Virus record (IMG/VR): IMGVR_UViG_3300030109_002859
Coordinates: 1-64,000 of that record
From: a virus
Direction: 5' to 3' (one strand)
DNA length: 64,000 bases
How positions within the stretch are numbered: position 1 is the first letter of the stretch; every line of letters starts with the position of its first letter. The notes beneath the pieces are model-generated. The model had not been told where the DNA came from, searched no databases, and was given only the letters and a program-made list of their open reading frames with translations. A program made the translations under genes and the position numbers. Shown one piece after another: positions 8,899 to 17,578 of this stretch.

Positions 8899-9923
8899 AA
8901 CCACACCTACATAGAGTAAATAGAATCTTTGATTATACTGATAAATCTGAATATGATTTTATTTTAAATCAATCAGAGCGTTCACAACCAATTCCAGAAC
9001 CTTATTATACAGAATTTATAAGAAGTTTAAAACAAGAGGATTTTGCATATTATCCAAATACAAAAAACTTCAAAGAAAAAATATGTGAATTTTATAATGT
9101 CAACACAGAAAATTTATTTTTAAGTGATGGCTCGGATGTCGGTATCAAGTCTATATTTGAAACCTTCACAACTTGTGGCAATATCGTTACATCTGAGCCT
9201 TCATTTCCTATGTATGGAGTTTACGCATCTTTATACAATTGTCCTTATAGAGGAATAAACTATGATGTAGATACATTAGAGTTTTCAATAGAGAATATGT
9301 TAAGTTTTGTAGATGATGATACTGATTTGATTGTATTGGCAAATCCGAATAGTCCAATTGGTGATTACAAAACATTTGAAGAAATAAAACCACTATTGGA
9401 TACAGGTAAAATGGTATTGATTGATGAGGCATATATAGAGTTTAGTGGTAAGGAAAGTATGATACAATATATTGACGAGTATCCAAACCTAATAGTAACC
9501 AGAACTTTTTCAAAGGGGTTTGGTGCAGCAGGTTGTAGAGTTGGTATGACATTTGCACATAAAGATACAATAGAACCTATATCAAAATTTAGACAAATGT
9601 ATGAAATCACAGGCGTATCTTTGAAGTATTGCGAATTTTTATTGAATAATCATCACTTGGTTGATACTTATATTAAAGAAGTTGTGGAAGAAAAAAAGAA
9701 AGTGGTTTCAATGTTAAAACATTATGAGGTTGTAGATTCAAATTGTAATTGGATACATTTCAATAACCAAGACGATAACAAAAAAACAAAAGAAATTTTT
9801 GATAAACACAAAGTGTTAGTCAAGTATTGTAAATTACATCAGTATGGATTCAGAAAAAATTGGTGTCGAATGACAATTCAACCAGGACTTTCAGAACAAG
9901 AATTTTTTAAGGAGATATTATGA
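8895..9923 (+). CDS. PLP-dependent class I/II aminotransferase (histidinol-phosphate aminotransferase-like)
   Basis: 342 residues with fold-type I landmarks: SDGSDVGIKSIF (~77), the cofactor-stacking SEPSFPMYG (~100), ANPNSPIG (~143), DEAYIEF (~178) and the Schiff-base lysine in RTFSKGFGAAGCRVG (~203). The closest family layout is HisC-like/threonine-phosphate decarboxylase-like. In this setting it more likely aminates a keto intermediate of a glycan or headgroup precursor than makes histidine, since no other histidine genes are near (inference). Confidence 0.75.
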   Translation: MKPHLHRVNRIFDYTDKSEYDFILNQSERSQPIPEPYYTEFIRSLKQEDFAYYPNTKNFKEKICEFYNVNTENLFLSDGSDVGIKSIFETFTTCGNIVTSEPSFPMYGVYASLYNCPYRGINYDVDTLEFSIENMLSFVDDDTDLIVLANPNSPIGDYKTFEEIKPLLDTGKMVLIDEAYIEFSGKESMIQYIDEYPNLIVTRTFSKGFGAAGCRVGMTFAHKDTIEPISKFRQMYEITGVSLKYCEFLLNNHHLVDTYIKEVVEEKKKVVSMLKHYEVVDSNCNWIHFNNQDDNKKTKEIFDKHKVLVKYCKLHQYGFRKNWCRMTIQPGLSEQEFFKEIL

Positions 9924-10333
9924 AAAGAAAATGGTTGCCAACATTAGGCGAATTAATTGATAGATTAAGTATTCATCAATTAAAAGAGGTATTTATACCT
10001 GAAAATAAAAAGAATTATGCAAGTGAAATGCAAGATATGGTTCACGATATCGATATGATTTTAAAAGAACATAAAGGTGAGATTACAGGTGATGTCATTA
10101 GAGCAATCGTAGTATTGTCACAAATGAATGCACACATTTGGTATAATGAATCACAAGTTCGTAAAGGTGAAAAGGGTAGTGATAATCTGATGTTGACACA
10201 CGGACTTAATGGAATCAGAAATACAGCTATCAATAAAATTATGGAAGTGGTCGGTGGTAGAAAAGATTACAAAGTAGATTGTATCGCAGCAGAGTTTAAA
10301 GATTGGGAAGTAAGTTGGGAAGATGAAGTTTAG
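9920..10333 (+). CDS. Conserved hypothetical protein
   Basis: 137 residues, soluble, largely helical. The N-terminus LPTLGELIDRLSIHQLKE and central AIVVLSQMNAHIWYNESQVR look like a conserved small protein found in surface-polysaccharide clusters of aquatic bacteria and phages, but I know no assigned activity. It overlaps the aminotransferase by 4 bases and the membrane protein gene by 11, so co-translation is likely. Confidence 0.55.
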   Translation: MKRKWLPTLGELIDRLSIHQLKEVFIPENKKNYASEMQDMVHDIDMILKEHKGEITGDVIRAIVVLSQMNAHIWYNESQVRKGEKGSDNLMLTHGLNGIRNTAINKIMEVVGGRKDYKVDCIAAEFKDWEVSWEDEV

Positions 10334-10541
10334 AGAAACAAAAAAACGCTCAACATCAAAGTCAGTCAGTTGGAGAGTTATTGCTTTTCTAAATTCTTGG
10401 TTTATATTGGCAGTAAGTTTAACTGAAATACCACTTTGGAATGCAATAATAATGAATTTAACAGGTATATTGTTTTTCTATATACACGAAAGAGTTTGGG
10501 ATAATGTAGATTATGGGAGATATATTGAAAAATCTAAATAA
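10323..10541 (+). CDS. Small DUF2061-type membrane protein
   Basis: 72 residues. It begins with a basic RETKKRSTSKSVSWRVIAF, followed by two hydrophobic segments (~22-38 and ~43-55) and an ending YIHERVWDNVDYGR. This basic start, paired membrane spans and HERVW ending are the DUF2061 signature. The function of the family is unknown; it is often next to sulfur- or sugar-metabolism genes. It overlaps the next gene by 29 bases. Confidence 0.7.
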   Translation: MKFRETKKRSTSKSVSWRVIAFLNSWFILAVSLTEIPLWNAIIMNLTGILFFYIHERVWDNVDYGRYIEKSK

Positions 10542-11151
10542 CTATAAAAAAGTTAGAGATATAAATTTTACAAAACAAGACTTAATTGACTTTGAAGAAA
10601 AGATTGTATCTTTGTGGGAAGACGGACAAATACGAGCGCCAGTTCATTTGTCAAATGGTAATGAAGATGAATTGATAGAAATATTTTCAGTCATTGATAA
10701 AGATGATTATGTGTTCTCTACTTGGAGAAGTCATTACCACGCTCTACTTCACGGATTAACACCCGAGTGGATAGAGAATAAAATATTAGAGGGTAAGTCA
10801 ATATCATTGTGTAATCTTGACCACAACTTTTATTCATCAGCAATCGTTACAGGTGTATTACCTATCGCACTTGGAACTGCTATCGGATTAAAGAAACAAA
10901 AGTCAAAGCAGAAAGTATGGTGTTTCGTTGGTGATATGACTTTTGAAACAGGTATATTTTATGAAGTCCATAAATATGCCAGAAACTTTAATTTACCATT
11001 GTATTTTGTAGTAGAAAATAATGGAGTTTCAACACAAACACCAACAAAAGCAACTTGGAATAAATCAAAGGATGTTCCTGATGATGTAGTTTATTATGAA
11101 TACAGGTCAAAATATCCACATTACGGAACAGGTAAATGGGTAATATTTTAA
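10513..11151 (+). CDS. Thiamine-diphosphate enzyme, E1-alpha-like subunit (short)
   Basis: 212 residues, much shorter than the usual 320-360 for E1-alpha. It has WRSHYHALLHG (~70-80) and the ThDP/metal motif GDMTFETGIF...VENN (~138-170), a variant of GDG-x(~26)-NN with Met at the third position. The partner beta-like subunit is encoded at 14202-14726, separated by three other genes. Together they should form a two-subunit ThDP enzyme acting on a 2-keto acid or performing a transketolase-like reaction; the substrate is unknown. Confidence 0.65.
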   Translation: MGDILKNLNNYKKVRDINFTKQDLIDFEEKIVSLWEDGQIRAPVHLSNGNEDELIEIFSVIDKDDYVFSTWRSHYHALLHGLTPEWIENKILEGKSISLCNLDHNFYSSAIVTGVLPIALGTAIGLKKQKSKQKVWCFVGDMTFETGIFYEVHKYARNFNLPLYFVVENNGVSTQTPTKATWNKSKDVPDDVVYYEYRSKYPHYGTGKWVIF

Positions 11152-12359
11152 ACATTATAAATAGTGATAAAGATTTTTACGACACTCACAACGGACATTA
11201 TATGAGATGTGTAAAAGGTGCATTTTATAGTAGTGAGTTAAAAGAAAACTTTAAAGTGAACGAAGTTGATATTGACAATATAGATGAAAACACAAACTAC
11301 ATTTACTTAGTAGAGTGTGTAACACAAGACGCCATATATAGTGGTTTTTTCAAACTACCACAGAAAGTATCAGATTTAGTTAATCAGAATAGGTGCAAAG
11401 TTATCTTTAGTTATGAAGCAGAGGGAGATTTAGATATAGAGTTTTTTAATGAGTGGTATAGTTTAACTTGTAAACTAAGAGAAGATGAAATTAAATTTTC
11501 TAATTTTTACATTTTACATTGTGAATTAACTTGTGAAAAAAATAATAAGACACCAATTAATTTTTTTAATTCTACACACCATTTTGATTCGTTGTCTTTT
11601 GAACTAAATAAAATAATAGAAAATGACAATCACAGAAAATTAGATAAGTTTGATTATGATTTCTATCGTAGAGAAAGTAAAGATATTGATATTGATAATA
11701 AGTCAAAGCATTTTTTGTGTTATTTGAGAAATTGTGGTAGACCACACAGAAATGCGATAGCTTCATATTTTCAACACAATAATTTATGGGATAAAAATAA
11801 TTTAAGTTTCTTAAAAAATTCTTTTCGTGGTGATATACCGAAAGATATTTTACCAAAACAATATTGGAATAGTAGTGTAGAGTTAAATGGTTTACCAAAG
11901 ATAGAATTGGATACAAAAAATTTACAAGACACACAAGGATTTGATACTTCATTTTCATCTAATTGGAAACATTATCAAGAAACATTTTTAAGTATAGTTT
12001 CTGAAACAATATATGATGGAAGATTGAATTTTTTTAGTGAAAAGATATGTAAACCATTAATAAATTTGCATCCATTTATTATAATGTCCACACCATATAG
12101 TTTGAAGTTTTTGAAAAAATTTGGGTTTAAAACATTTCACCCGTTTATTAATGAACAATACGATACAGAAGAAGATGATTTAAAAAGAATGCAAATGATA
12201 TTTGATGAATTAGATAAATTTAGAAATAAATCAGATAAAGAATTGAAAGATTGGTGGGAAGAAATATTACCCGTATTAGAACACAATCAAAAAGTATTTA
12301 TAAATATGGGAAAACAAAAAACAAAAAAGATAAAACTATTGGAGAGATTATATGACTAA
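11136..12359 (+). CDS. Glycosyltransferase-like protein with SEKxxKP / FGFKTF C-terminal module
   Basis: 407 residues. The C-terminal region (residues ~285-390) reads FSEKICKPLINLHPFI, then FLKKFGFKTFHPFINEQYD, then a helix ending in EHNQKVF, the same order as in the proteins at 2202-3569 and 5738-7240. The N-terminal ~280 residues are unlike those relatives, so the module has been joined to different N-terminal parts. The GT10-like SEKxxxP signature supports a sugar-transfer role. The start ATG 11136 lies 16 bases inside the E1-alpha-like gene. Confidence 0.5.
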   Translation: MGNILNIINSDKDFYDTHNGHYMRCVKGAFYSSELKENFKVNEVDIDNIDENTNYIYLVECVTQDAIYSGFFKLPQKVSDLVNQNRCKVIFSYEAEGDLDIEFFNEWYSLTCKLREDEIKFSNFYILHCELTCEKNNKTPINFFNSTHHFDSLSFELNKIIENDNHRKLDKFDYDFYRRESKDIDIDNKSKHFLCYLRNCGRPHRNAIASYFQHNNLWDKNNLSFLKNSFRGDIPKDILPKQYWNSSVELNGLPKIELDTKNLQDTQGFDTSFSSNWKHYQETFLSIVSETIYDGRLNFFSEKICKPLINLHPFIIMSTPYSLKFLKKFGFKTFHPFINEQYDTEEDDLKRMQMIFDELDKFRNKSDKELKDWWEEILPVLEHNQKVFINMGKQKTKKIKLLERLYD

Positions 12360-13287
12360 AATATTAATTACAGGCGCATCAGGTATGGTAGGAAAACATT
12401 TAGTGGATATGTGTTTAGAAAAGGGATATTATGTTAGAGGGACTGATATCAGATTAGACGATAGATACTTAGAAGAAAAGTATTGGGGAGATAACTTTGA
12501 CTTCTTTCAAGTTGATTTAAGAGATTTCGATAGATGTAAAGTTTTAGTTGATGACATTGATGTAGTGTTTCAAGTAGCAGGAGTAAAAGGTTCACCAAAG
12601 AGAGCGGCAGAACAACCAAACGATTACTTTACACCAATGTTACAAATGAATACCAATATGGCAGAAGCTGCAAGACTTCAAGGAGTTGATTGGTATGTTT
12701 ACACTTCTACGGTTGGAGTTTATCAGCCAGCAAAAGTTTTCAAAGAAGATGATGTATGGAAAACATTTCCAAGTGAAAACGATAAATATGCCGGTTGGGT
12801 AAAACGATTAGGTGAATTACAATTAGATTGTTTTGAAACTCACTATGGATTGAAAAATTATTCAATAGTCAGACCAGCAAACATTTATGGTGAGTATGAT
12901 GAGTTCGGTGAAGAATCTACGGTAATCGCATCGTTAGTCAAGAAAGGATGTAATGATAAACTATTATCAGTATGGGGAGACGGAACACCAATAAGGGATT
13001 TTATACACGCAGAAGATGTAGCAAGAGGTATATTGATGTCTTATGAAAACAAAATTACAGAACCTATCAATTTAGGTAGTGGTGACGGAGTTCGCATTAG
13101 AGATATCGCAAGTATCGTAGCAACACATTACGGAAAAGAAATAGAATACGATATGGAAAAACCAAACGGAGATAACAAAAGACTTATGGATATGACACGA
13201 GCAAATAGTTATGGGTTTTATCCAGAAGTAGATTTAGAAACAGGAATAAAAAGGGTAATAAAATATTATGAGTCTTTACAAAAATAA
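12352..13287 (+). CDS. NAD-dependent sugar epimerase/dehydratase (SDR), variant active site
   Basis: 311 residues. The Rossmann motif is TGASGMVG (~7-14), with VFQVAGVKG (~71-79) and the serine segment STVGVYQP (~118-125). The expected YxxxK reads YAGWVKRLGE, with the lysine one residue further away (Y-x4-K); either the tyrosine or the register is unusual. The C-terminal NIYGEYDEFGEE and GDGTPIRDFIHAEDVARG are typical of GDP-fucose synthase-like and UDP-sugar epimerases. The 8-base overlap with the upstream gene and 20-base overlap with a second SDR suggest consecutive steps. Confidence 0.75.
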   Translation: MTKILITGASGMVGKHLVDMCLEKGYYVRGTDIRLDDRYLEEKYWGDNFDFFQVDLRDFDRCKVLVDDIDVVFQVAGVKGSPKRAAEQPNDYFTPMLQMNTNMAEAARLQGVDWYVYTSTVGVYQPAKVFKEDDVWKTFPSENDKYAGWVKRLGELQLDCFETHYGLKNYSIVRPANIYGEYDEFGEESTVIASLVKKGCNDKLLSVWGDGTPIRDFIHAEDVARGILMSYENKITEPINLGSGDGVRIRDIASIVATHYGKEIEYDMEKPNGDNKRLMDMTRANSYGFYPEVDLETGIKRVIKYYESLQK

Positions 13288-14215
13288 GAAAGTAGTCGTA
13301 ACAGGTGGTAGTGGTTTCGTAGGAACCAATATGATATTAGAACTATTGAATAGAGGTGCTAATGTCAGAACATCAACACATAAAAGACCTATGCAAATAC
13401 AAGATGATAGAATAGAACTATTAGAAAACATTGACTTGACAAAGTTTGATGATGCTATGACATTGATTGGCGGAGCAGATATCGTTATACATTGTGCAGG
13501 TGATATTTTACATCCATCTACCGTAGCAACAGACTTTCAAGTTGGATTGAGTCACATAAATATCATTACCAATATATTAGAGGCAAGTTACAAACACAAG
13601 GTAAAACACTTTTTAGAAATAAATAGTTCTACGGTTTATCCACATAGAGAATATCCAGTTTCAGAAGATGAGTTTTGGTTAGAAGAACCATTTCTTTCTT
13701 ATTATGGTTATGGGTGGATGAGAAGATATAGAGAAAAAGTAATTGAACATACTTCACACTTATCAGATATGCACATTGGAATTGCTCGTGGGACTGCACC
13801 ATTTGGTCCTTATGATAATTTTGATTTAAAAAGTTGTCACGTTGTTCCAGCATTGATTAAAAGATGTTTGAGTGGAGAAGACCCATTTGTAATTTGGGGA
13901 AGTCCAGATGTAACGAGAGATTTTATGTATGTAAAAGATATGATAAAAGGTTGTTTATTAGTATTGGAAAAGGGTGAATCAATGAAACCTTATAATGTTG
14001 GTAGTGGAACAGGTGTAGAAATTGGTGAATTACTTTTTGCGGTCTTAAACGCATCAGAAAGAAATCCATTAATAAAGTGGGATAATTCCAAACCAACAAC
14101 AATACCTTACAAAGTATCAAGTATAGAAAGATTGGAAAAAGAGTTAGGGTTTAAACCTGACTATACTTTTGAACAAGGAATAAAAGAAACAATGGAGTGG
14201 TATGAAAACCTATAA
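13268..14215 (+). CDS. NAD-dependent sugar epimerase/dehydratase (SDR), Lys-to-Arg variant
   Basis: 315 residues. The Rossmann motif is TGGSGFVG (~12-19); the serine segment is NSSTVYPHREYP (~118-129). The catalytic segment reads YGYGWMRRYREK, so the position of the YxxxK lysine is an arginine if the second tyrosine is the acid/base. The C-terminal WGSPDVTRDFMYVKDM (~210) and the last substrate-binding region are normal for the family. The protein is otherwise complete, so a changed rather than lost activity is likely (inference). Confidence 0.75.
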   Translation: MSLYKNKKVVVTGGSGFVGTNMILELLNRGANVRTSTHKRPMQIQDDRIELLENIDLTKFDDAMTLIGGADIVIHCAGDILHPSTVATDFQVGLSHINIITNILEASYKHKVKHFLEINSSTVYPHREYPVSEDEFWLEEPFLSYYGYGWMRRYREKVIEHTSHLSDMHIGIARGTAPFGPYDNFDLKSCHVVPALIKRCLSGEDPFVIWGSPDVTRDFMYVKDMIKGCLLVLEKGESMKPYNVGSGTGVEIGELLFAVLNASERNPLIKWDNSKPTTIPYKVSSIERLEKELGFKPDYTFEQGIKETMEWYENL

Positions 14216-14726
14216 AGATGAACTAATCAAATCAATGAACTATTTGGCAGAAAAACCAAATACAATATTCATAGGACAACAAACAGCTTACGCTGGAAAC
14301 CCAATGTCCACAACAATATTAGATGTGCCAATGGAAAAGATGATTGAAACACCAGTATTTGAAGAAGTTCAAATGGGTATGTCAGTCGGATTGGGTATGT
14401 CAAATATGTGTGTAGTGACATTTTATCCAAGGTGGGATTTTGTAATTTGCGCAGCAAACCAATTGATTAATCACTTGGATAAATTCAAACATATGACAGG
14501 TTATGATTCACACGTTATCATTAGAGTTGGTAAAGGTAGTGATGACCCATTAGACCCTGGTGTTCAACACAAAGCAGATTATTCAGAAGAATTTAAAAGT
14601 ATGTTAGATTATGTAGATATAATTAACTTTTATGATAAGTCTAATATCTATGAAACTTACAAAAAAGCATACGAAAACAAAAAGCCAGTTATATTGGTGG
14701 AGTATCCTGAAAGGTATGGAAAGTGA
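14202..14726 (+). CDS. Thiamine-diphosphate enzyme, E1-beta-like subunit (pyrimidine domain only)
   Basis: 174 residues that cover only the transketolase-like pyrimidine-binding domain: IGQQTAYAGN (~24-33), the catalytic-glutamate region TPVFEEVQMGMSVGLGMSN (~49-67) and the YPRWDF loop (~73). The C-terminal transketolase domain that normally completes E1-beta (~330 residues) is absent. It pairs with the alpha-like subunit at 10513-11151. Overlaps at both ends (14 and 4 bases). Confidence 0.65.
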   Translation: MKTYKDELIKSMNYLAEKPNTIFIGQQTAYAGNPMSTTILDVPMEKMIETPVFEEVQMGMSVGLGMSNMCVVTFYPRWDFVICAANQLINHLDKFKHMTGYDSHVIIRVGKGSDDPLDPGVQHKADYSEEFKSMLDYVDIINFYDKSNIYETYKKAYENKKPVILVEYPERYGK

Positions 14727-15472
14727 TATTATTCGTAGGGTGTAGTTATACTTGGGGTTCAGGTCTACAATATGAATATCTTTACGATAAGGGTTGGAGT
14801 GTCGATGAAATAAATAAAGTTTTGCCAGATAATTACCATTTAGAGAATTTAAATTATAAAGCAGATGAATATAGAAAACAAAATAACTTCCCTAATTTAG
14901 TTTCAAAGGAATTAGATAAAGCATTTGTCATTGGAACATACACAAATGGTGGTTCACAATTAACAACAATTAAACAATCACTTGAATATACTAAAAAAAT
15001 TGCAAGAAGTAATTCCATTACAACGGTAGTAGTTCAATTTTCAGATTGGTTGAGAGATATCAATGATGAAAAGCTTACAAAATATCCTGGACAAATTTCA
15101 GATGTTACTACACAAGAGTTTATAGATAACACTATATTGAATCAAATAAAACAGGTTACAAGTATTTGTAATGAATTAAGAACCATACACGACCCAAATT
15201 TAAAAGACCACACATATCCAGAGAATCCATATCCTGCTTGGGTTGGATTATCTTGGCAGAAAGATGTTGGTGATGTATTGAAAAGACATTATCCAGAAAA
15301 CTTTATACCGATATATCGTGACGGAAAAGAATACAATTCTTTTGCACCGAACATAGACGAAGGATTGAGATTGTGTGATAGTATTCCAGGTGTTCAAGAT
15401 GAACACTTGAACTCAGAGGGTAATAAAATGATTGCAAACTCAATATTAAAAAAATTAAAGTCCTATGAATAA
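14723..15472 (+). CDS. SGNH-like hydrolase
   Basis: 249 residues from GTG 14723, overlapping the previous stop. Block I is FVGCSYTWGSG (~4-14), giving the nucleophile serine of the SGNH/GDSL type; a YTNGGSQ (~74-80) fits the oxyanion Gly/Asn blocks; DEHLNSEGN near the C-terminus supplies the D-x-x-H pair. Such enzymes add or remove acyl groups on glycans or peptidoglycan. No signal peptide is present, so it acts in the cytoplasm or in the virion. A second relative follows directly. Confidence 0.6.
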   Translation: MILFVGCSYTWGSGLQYEYLYDKGWSVDEINKVLPDNYHLENLNYKADEYRKQNNFPNLVSKELDKAFVIGTYTNGGSQLTTIKQSLEYTKKIARSNSITTVVVQFSDWLRDINDEKLTKYPGQISDVTTQEFIDNTILNQIKQVTSICNELRTIHDPNLKDHTYPENPYPAWVGLSWQKDVGDVLKRHYPENFIPIYRDGKEYNSFAPNIDEGLRLCDSIPGVQDEHLNSEGNKMIANSILKKLKSYE

Positions 15473-16232
15473 AAGATTTTTTTCATTCGGTTGTAGTTTT
15501 ACAAATTGGAAATGGCCAACTTGGAACGATTATATTGGATTGAACTTTGATGAATATTATACATTAGGTTGTGGTGGAGCAGACAATAAAAATATTCTAT
15601 ACAGACTTTTAAAAGCAGACAAAAAATACAAATTCACATCAGATGATACAATCATAGTTATGTTTACGAGTTTTAACAGATTGTCTTATGTTGATAAATA
15701 TTACTATATAAATAACATTGGAGATTTAGTTCATCATAATATAAAATTACATCCGATAGGAAAAAATTATAATTTTCAGACAGCAGTTTATGATAGTTAT
15801 ATCGCAATACAATCCATTAAATCTATATTAGATTCAAAAAATATTAAATACAAGTTATTACAATCTATGAAACATAACTTTTATCACGACAATTTTGAAG
15901 CTCGTGGAGAAATAAAGAAACCTTTAGATTATTGCTTAGGTTTATTCAAATATCCGGTAATGGAAAATTGGGTTTATGAAAACTATGACTTTGATAAAGA
16001 AAAAGTAATTTGGCAAGATGAGGGTAGTCAAGACGGACACCCAACAATGAAACATCATTTTGATTTTGTTAAAGAATTTTTTCCACAATACATCACAGAT
16101 AAAGTAATTAAATACCACGATATTCAACAAGAAAATTTTAGTGATGAAAACACAGAACAACAAGAAAAAATATATAGAAATATACGAAAGGAGTTTTTTG
16201 AAAATGAAAAAATTAAGATTAATACGGAATAA
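15465..16232 (+). CDS. SGNH-like protein
   Basis: 255 residues. The N-terminus FFSFGCSFTNWKWPTW repeats the GCSxT block-I layout of its neighbour, GCGGADNKNI (~36-45) fits block II, and DGHPTMKHH (~188-196) fits the D-x-H block V. Sequence between the blocks differs strongly from the neighbouring SGNH-like protein, so the two are distant relatives rather than a recent duplication. The C-terminal 30 residues are acidic and poorly structured. Confidence 0.5.
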   Translation: MNKRFFSFGCSFTNWKWPTWNDYIGLNFDEYYTLGCGGADNKNILYRLLKADKKYKFTSDDTIIVMFTSFNRLSYVDKYYYINNIGDLVHHNIKLHPIGKNYNFQTAVYDSYIAIQSIKSILDSKNIKYKLLQSMKHNFYHDNFEARGEIKKPLDYCLGLFKYPVMENWVYENYDFDKEKVIWQDEGSQDGHPTMKHHFDFVKEFFPQYITDKVIKYHDIQQENFSDENTEQQEKIYRNIRKEFFENEKIKINTE

Positions 16233-16776
16233 TTCTTTTGATACAATTACAGCTCCAACTCTTGAGGAACTGAATCACGAAAAAAATAAACTTGAATTAG
16301 AAAATGGGTATTTGTATGATGTTTGTTGTTTTAGTATTGATGATTATGATTTACCATTACCTACGACTTACTACAAAATGGCATCTAAAACTATTAGGGT
16401 ATTTAAAACAAAAGTAATTCAAGTCAGAAATGATGATGAACAATGGAATGATGTTAGAATTTTAAATGATACGGGCGGTAAAGATAAAGAAACAAGTACA
16501 GTTTTACCACAATCTAATATACAAAAAAATAACGACATTGTCAAGGATTATTTAACATTTCAACCAATGACTATTTTTACTCCTGACTATTGGTATTGCA
16601 ATTCAGTTGAATTTAATGCGATAGCACAATACTATAAATGTGGTTATGATGTATTTGCAAAAGAAGATTGGGATTCTTGGTATGAATCACAAGGACAAGA
16701 TATGATATCAACTGAAGAGAGAAAATATCTACCATTTGTAAATTATATAAAAATGTTAGGATATAATTATGAATAA
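16204..16776 (+). CDS. Hypothetical protein
   Basis: 190 residues from ATG 16204, chosen because AAGGAG lies at 16189-16194; an upstream ATG at 16141 has no such site and falls deep in the previous gene. No family recognised. The protein is soluble, with an acidic middle and an aromatic WYCNSVEFNAIAQYYKCGYDVF segment near residues 137-158. Its position between an SGNH-like gene and a glycosyltransferase-like gene suggests a glycan-related role (inference). Confidence 0.5.
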   Translation: MKKLRLIRNNSFDTITAPTLEELNHEKNKLELENGYLYDVCCFSIDDYDLPLPTTYYKMASKTIRVFKTKVIQVRNDDEQWNDVRILNDTGGKDKETSTVLPQSNIQKNNDIVKDYLTFQPMTIFTPDYWYCNSVEFNAIAQYYKCGYDVFAKEDWDSWYESQGQDMISTEERKYLPFVNYIKMLGYNYE

Positions 16777-17467
16777 GAGAATAGCAGTTTGTCTATCAGG
16801 TGAGATGAGATATTGGGAGATAACAAAACATATTTTTAAAGATTGGGAAGTTGATTTCTTTGTATCTACTTGGGATACCACTAATCGTAAAGAAGATAAT
16901 TATCCATATAAGTTCCACGGAAATTCAGATATCAATGATGATATATTAGAAACTTTAAGTCCAAAAGGATATGAATTTTTATCAAGAGAAGCAGAGAATA
17001 AAATTAAGTTTCATATGCCAAAGTATTATTACTTAGTTCACAGAAGTAATTTGTTAAAAACACAATATGAATTAGATAATAATTTTAAATATGATTGTGT
17101 CATAATGACAAGACCAGATGTTTATTATGATAGAAATCCAATCAAAAGAATTAAATTACAAAAGCTTGATGAATTAGTTCTTTATTCAGGCCCAATAAAT
17201 CGTGGAGCAGAGTATTTTGGATTAGGAATGATGGATTGTGCAGCATACGGAACATCAGCCACAATGGATATATTTTCATCAATATATAAACACCAATATT
17301 TAAGTGGTAATCACAATATGTTACCTATTGGACACTCAATAATTCCACACTACTTAAAATATATTGGTTTAGATTTGGGCAAAAGAACAGAAATATCACA
17401 ATATCTTATCAATAAAGTTAGAAAACCAAAAGAATATGAAAAACTAAAAGGAGAGTATGATGTTTAA
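16769..17467 (+). CDS. Glycosyltransferase-like protein
   Basis: 232 residues. It starts with IAVCLSGEMRYWE, a pattern of small alpha/beta proteins from glycan clusters, and has VIMTRPDVYYDRNP (~110-123), where the acidic residue after the hydrophobic strand resembles the DxD-type metal site of GT-A enzymes. No membrane segment. It is the last gene of the glycan cassette. Confidence 0.45.
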   Translation: MNKRIAVCLSGEMRYWEITKHIFKDWEVDFFVSTWDTTNRKEDNYPYKFHGNSDINDDILETLSPKGYEFLSREAENKIKFHMPKYYYLVHRSNLLKTQYELDNNFKYDCVIMTRPDVYYDRNPIKRIKLQKLDELVLYSGPINRGAEYFGLGMMDCAAYGTSATMDIFSSIYKHQYLSGNHNMLPIGHSIIPHYLKYIGLDLGKRTEISQYLINKVRKPKEYEKLKGEYDV

Positions 17468-17564
17468 AAAGATAAAAAAGTGGTTTCAAGATTGGAAACA
17501 AAAAAGAAAACTAAAGAAAAAACTTGAAGCATTAAAGAAACGAGACCCGTTCATTTATAAATAA
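17460..17564 (+). CDS. Very small basic protein (34 aa)
   Basis: A short frame, MFKKIKKWFQDWKQK... ending DPFIYK, begins at ATG 17460 (an adjacent in-frame ATG is at 17457). AAAGGAG at 17447-17453 is a strong ribosome-binding site with good spacing. It overlaps the previous gene by 8 bases. The basic amphipathic helix with a terminal xxPFIYK/IYE-like motif is a pattern I associate with tiny conserved genes of large aquatic phages. Function unknown. Confidence 0.55.
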   Translation: MFKKIKKWFQDWKQKRKLKKKLEALKKRDPFIYK

Positions 17565-17578
17565 AACTTTCAAACTTT

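Noticed and set aside
10513-14726. Phosphonate biosynthesis (phosphonopyruvate decarboxylase-like alpha/beta plus nucleotidyltransferase)
   Set aside because: Attractive because of the split ThDP subunits, but no PEP mutase or other diagnostic phosphonate gene is seen in the window.
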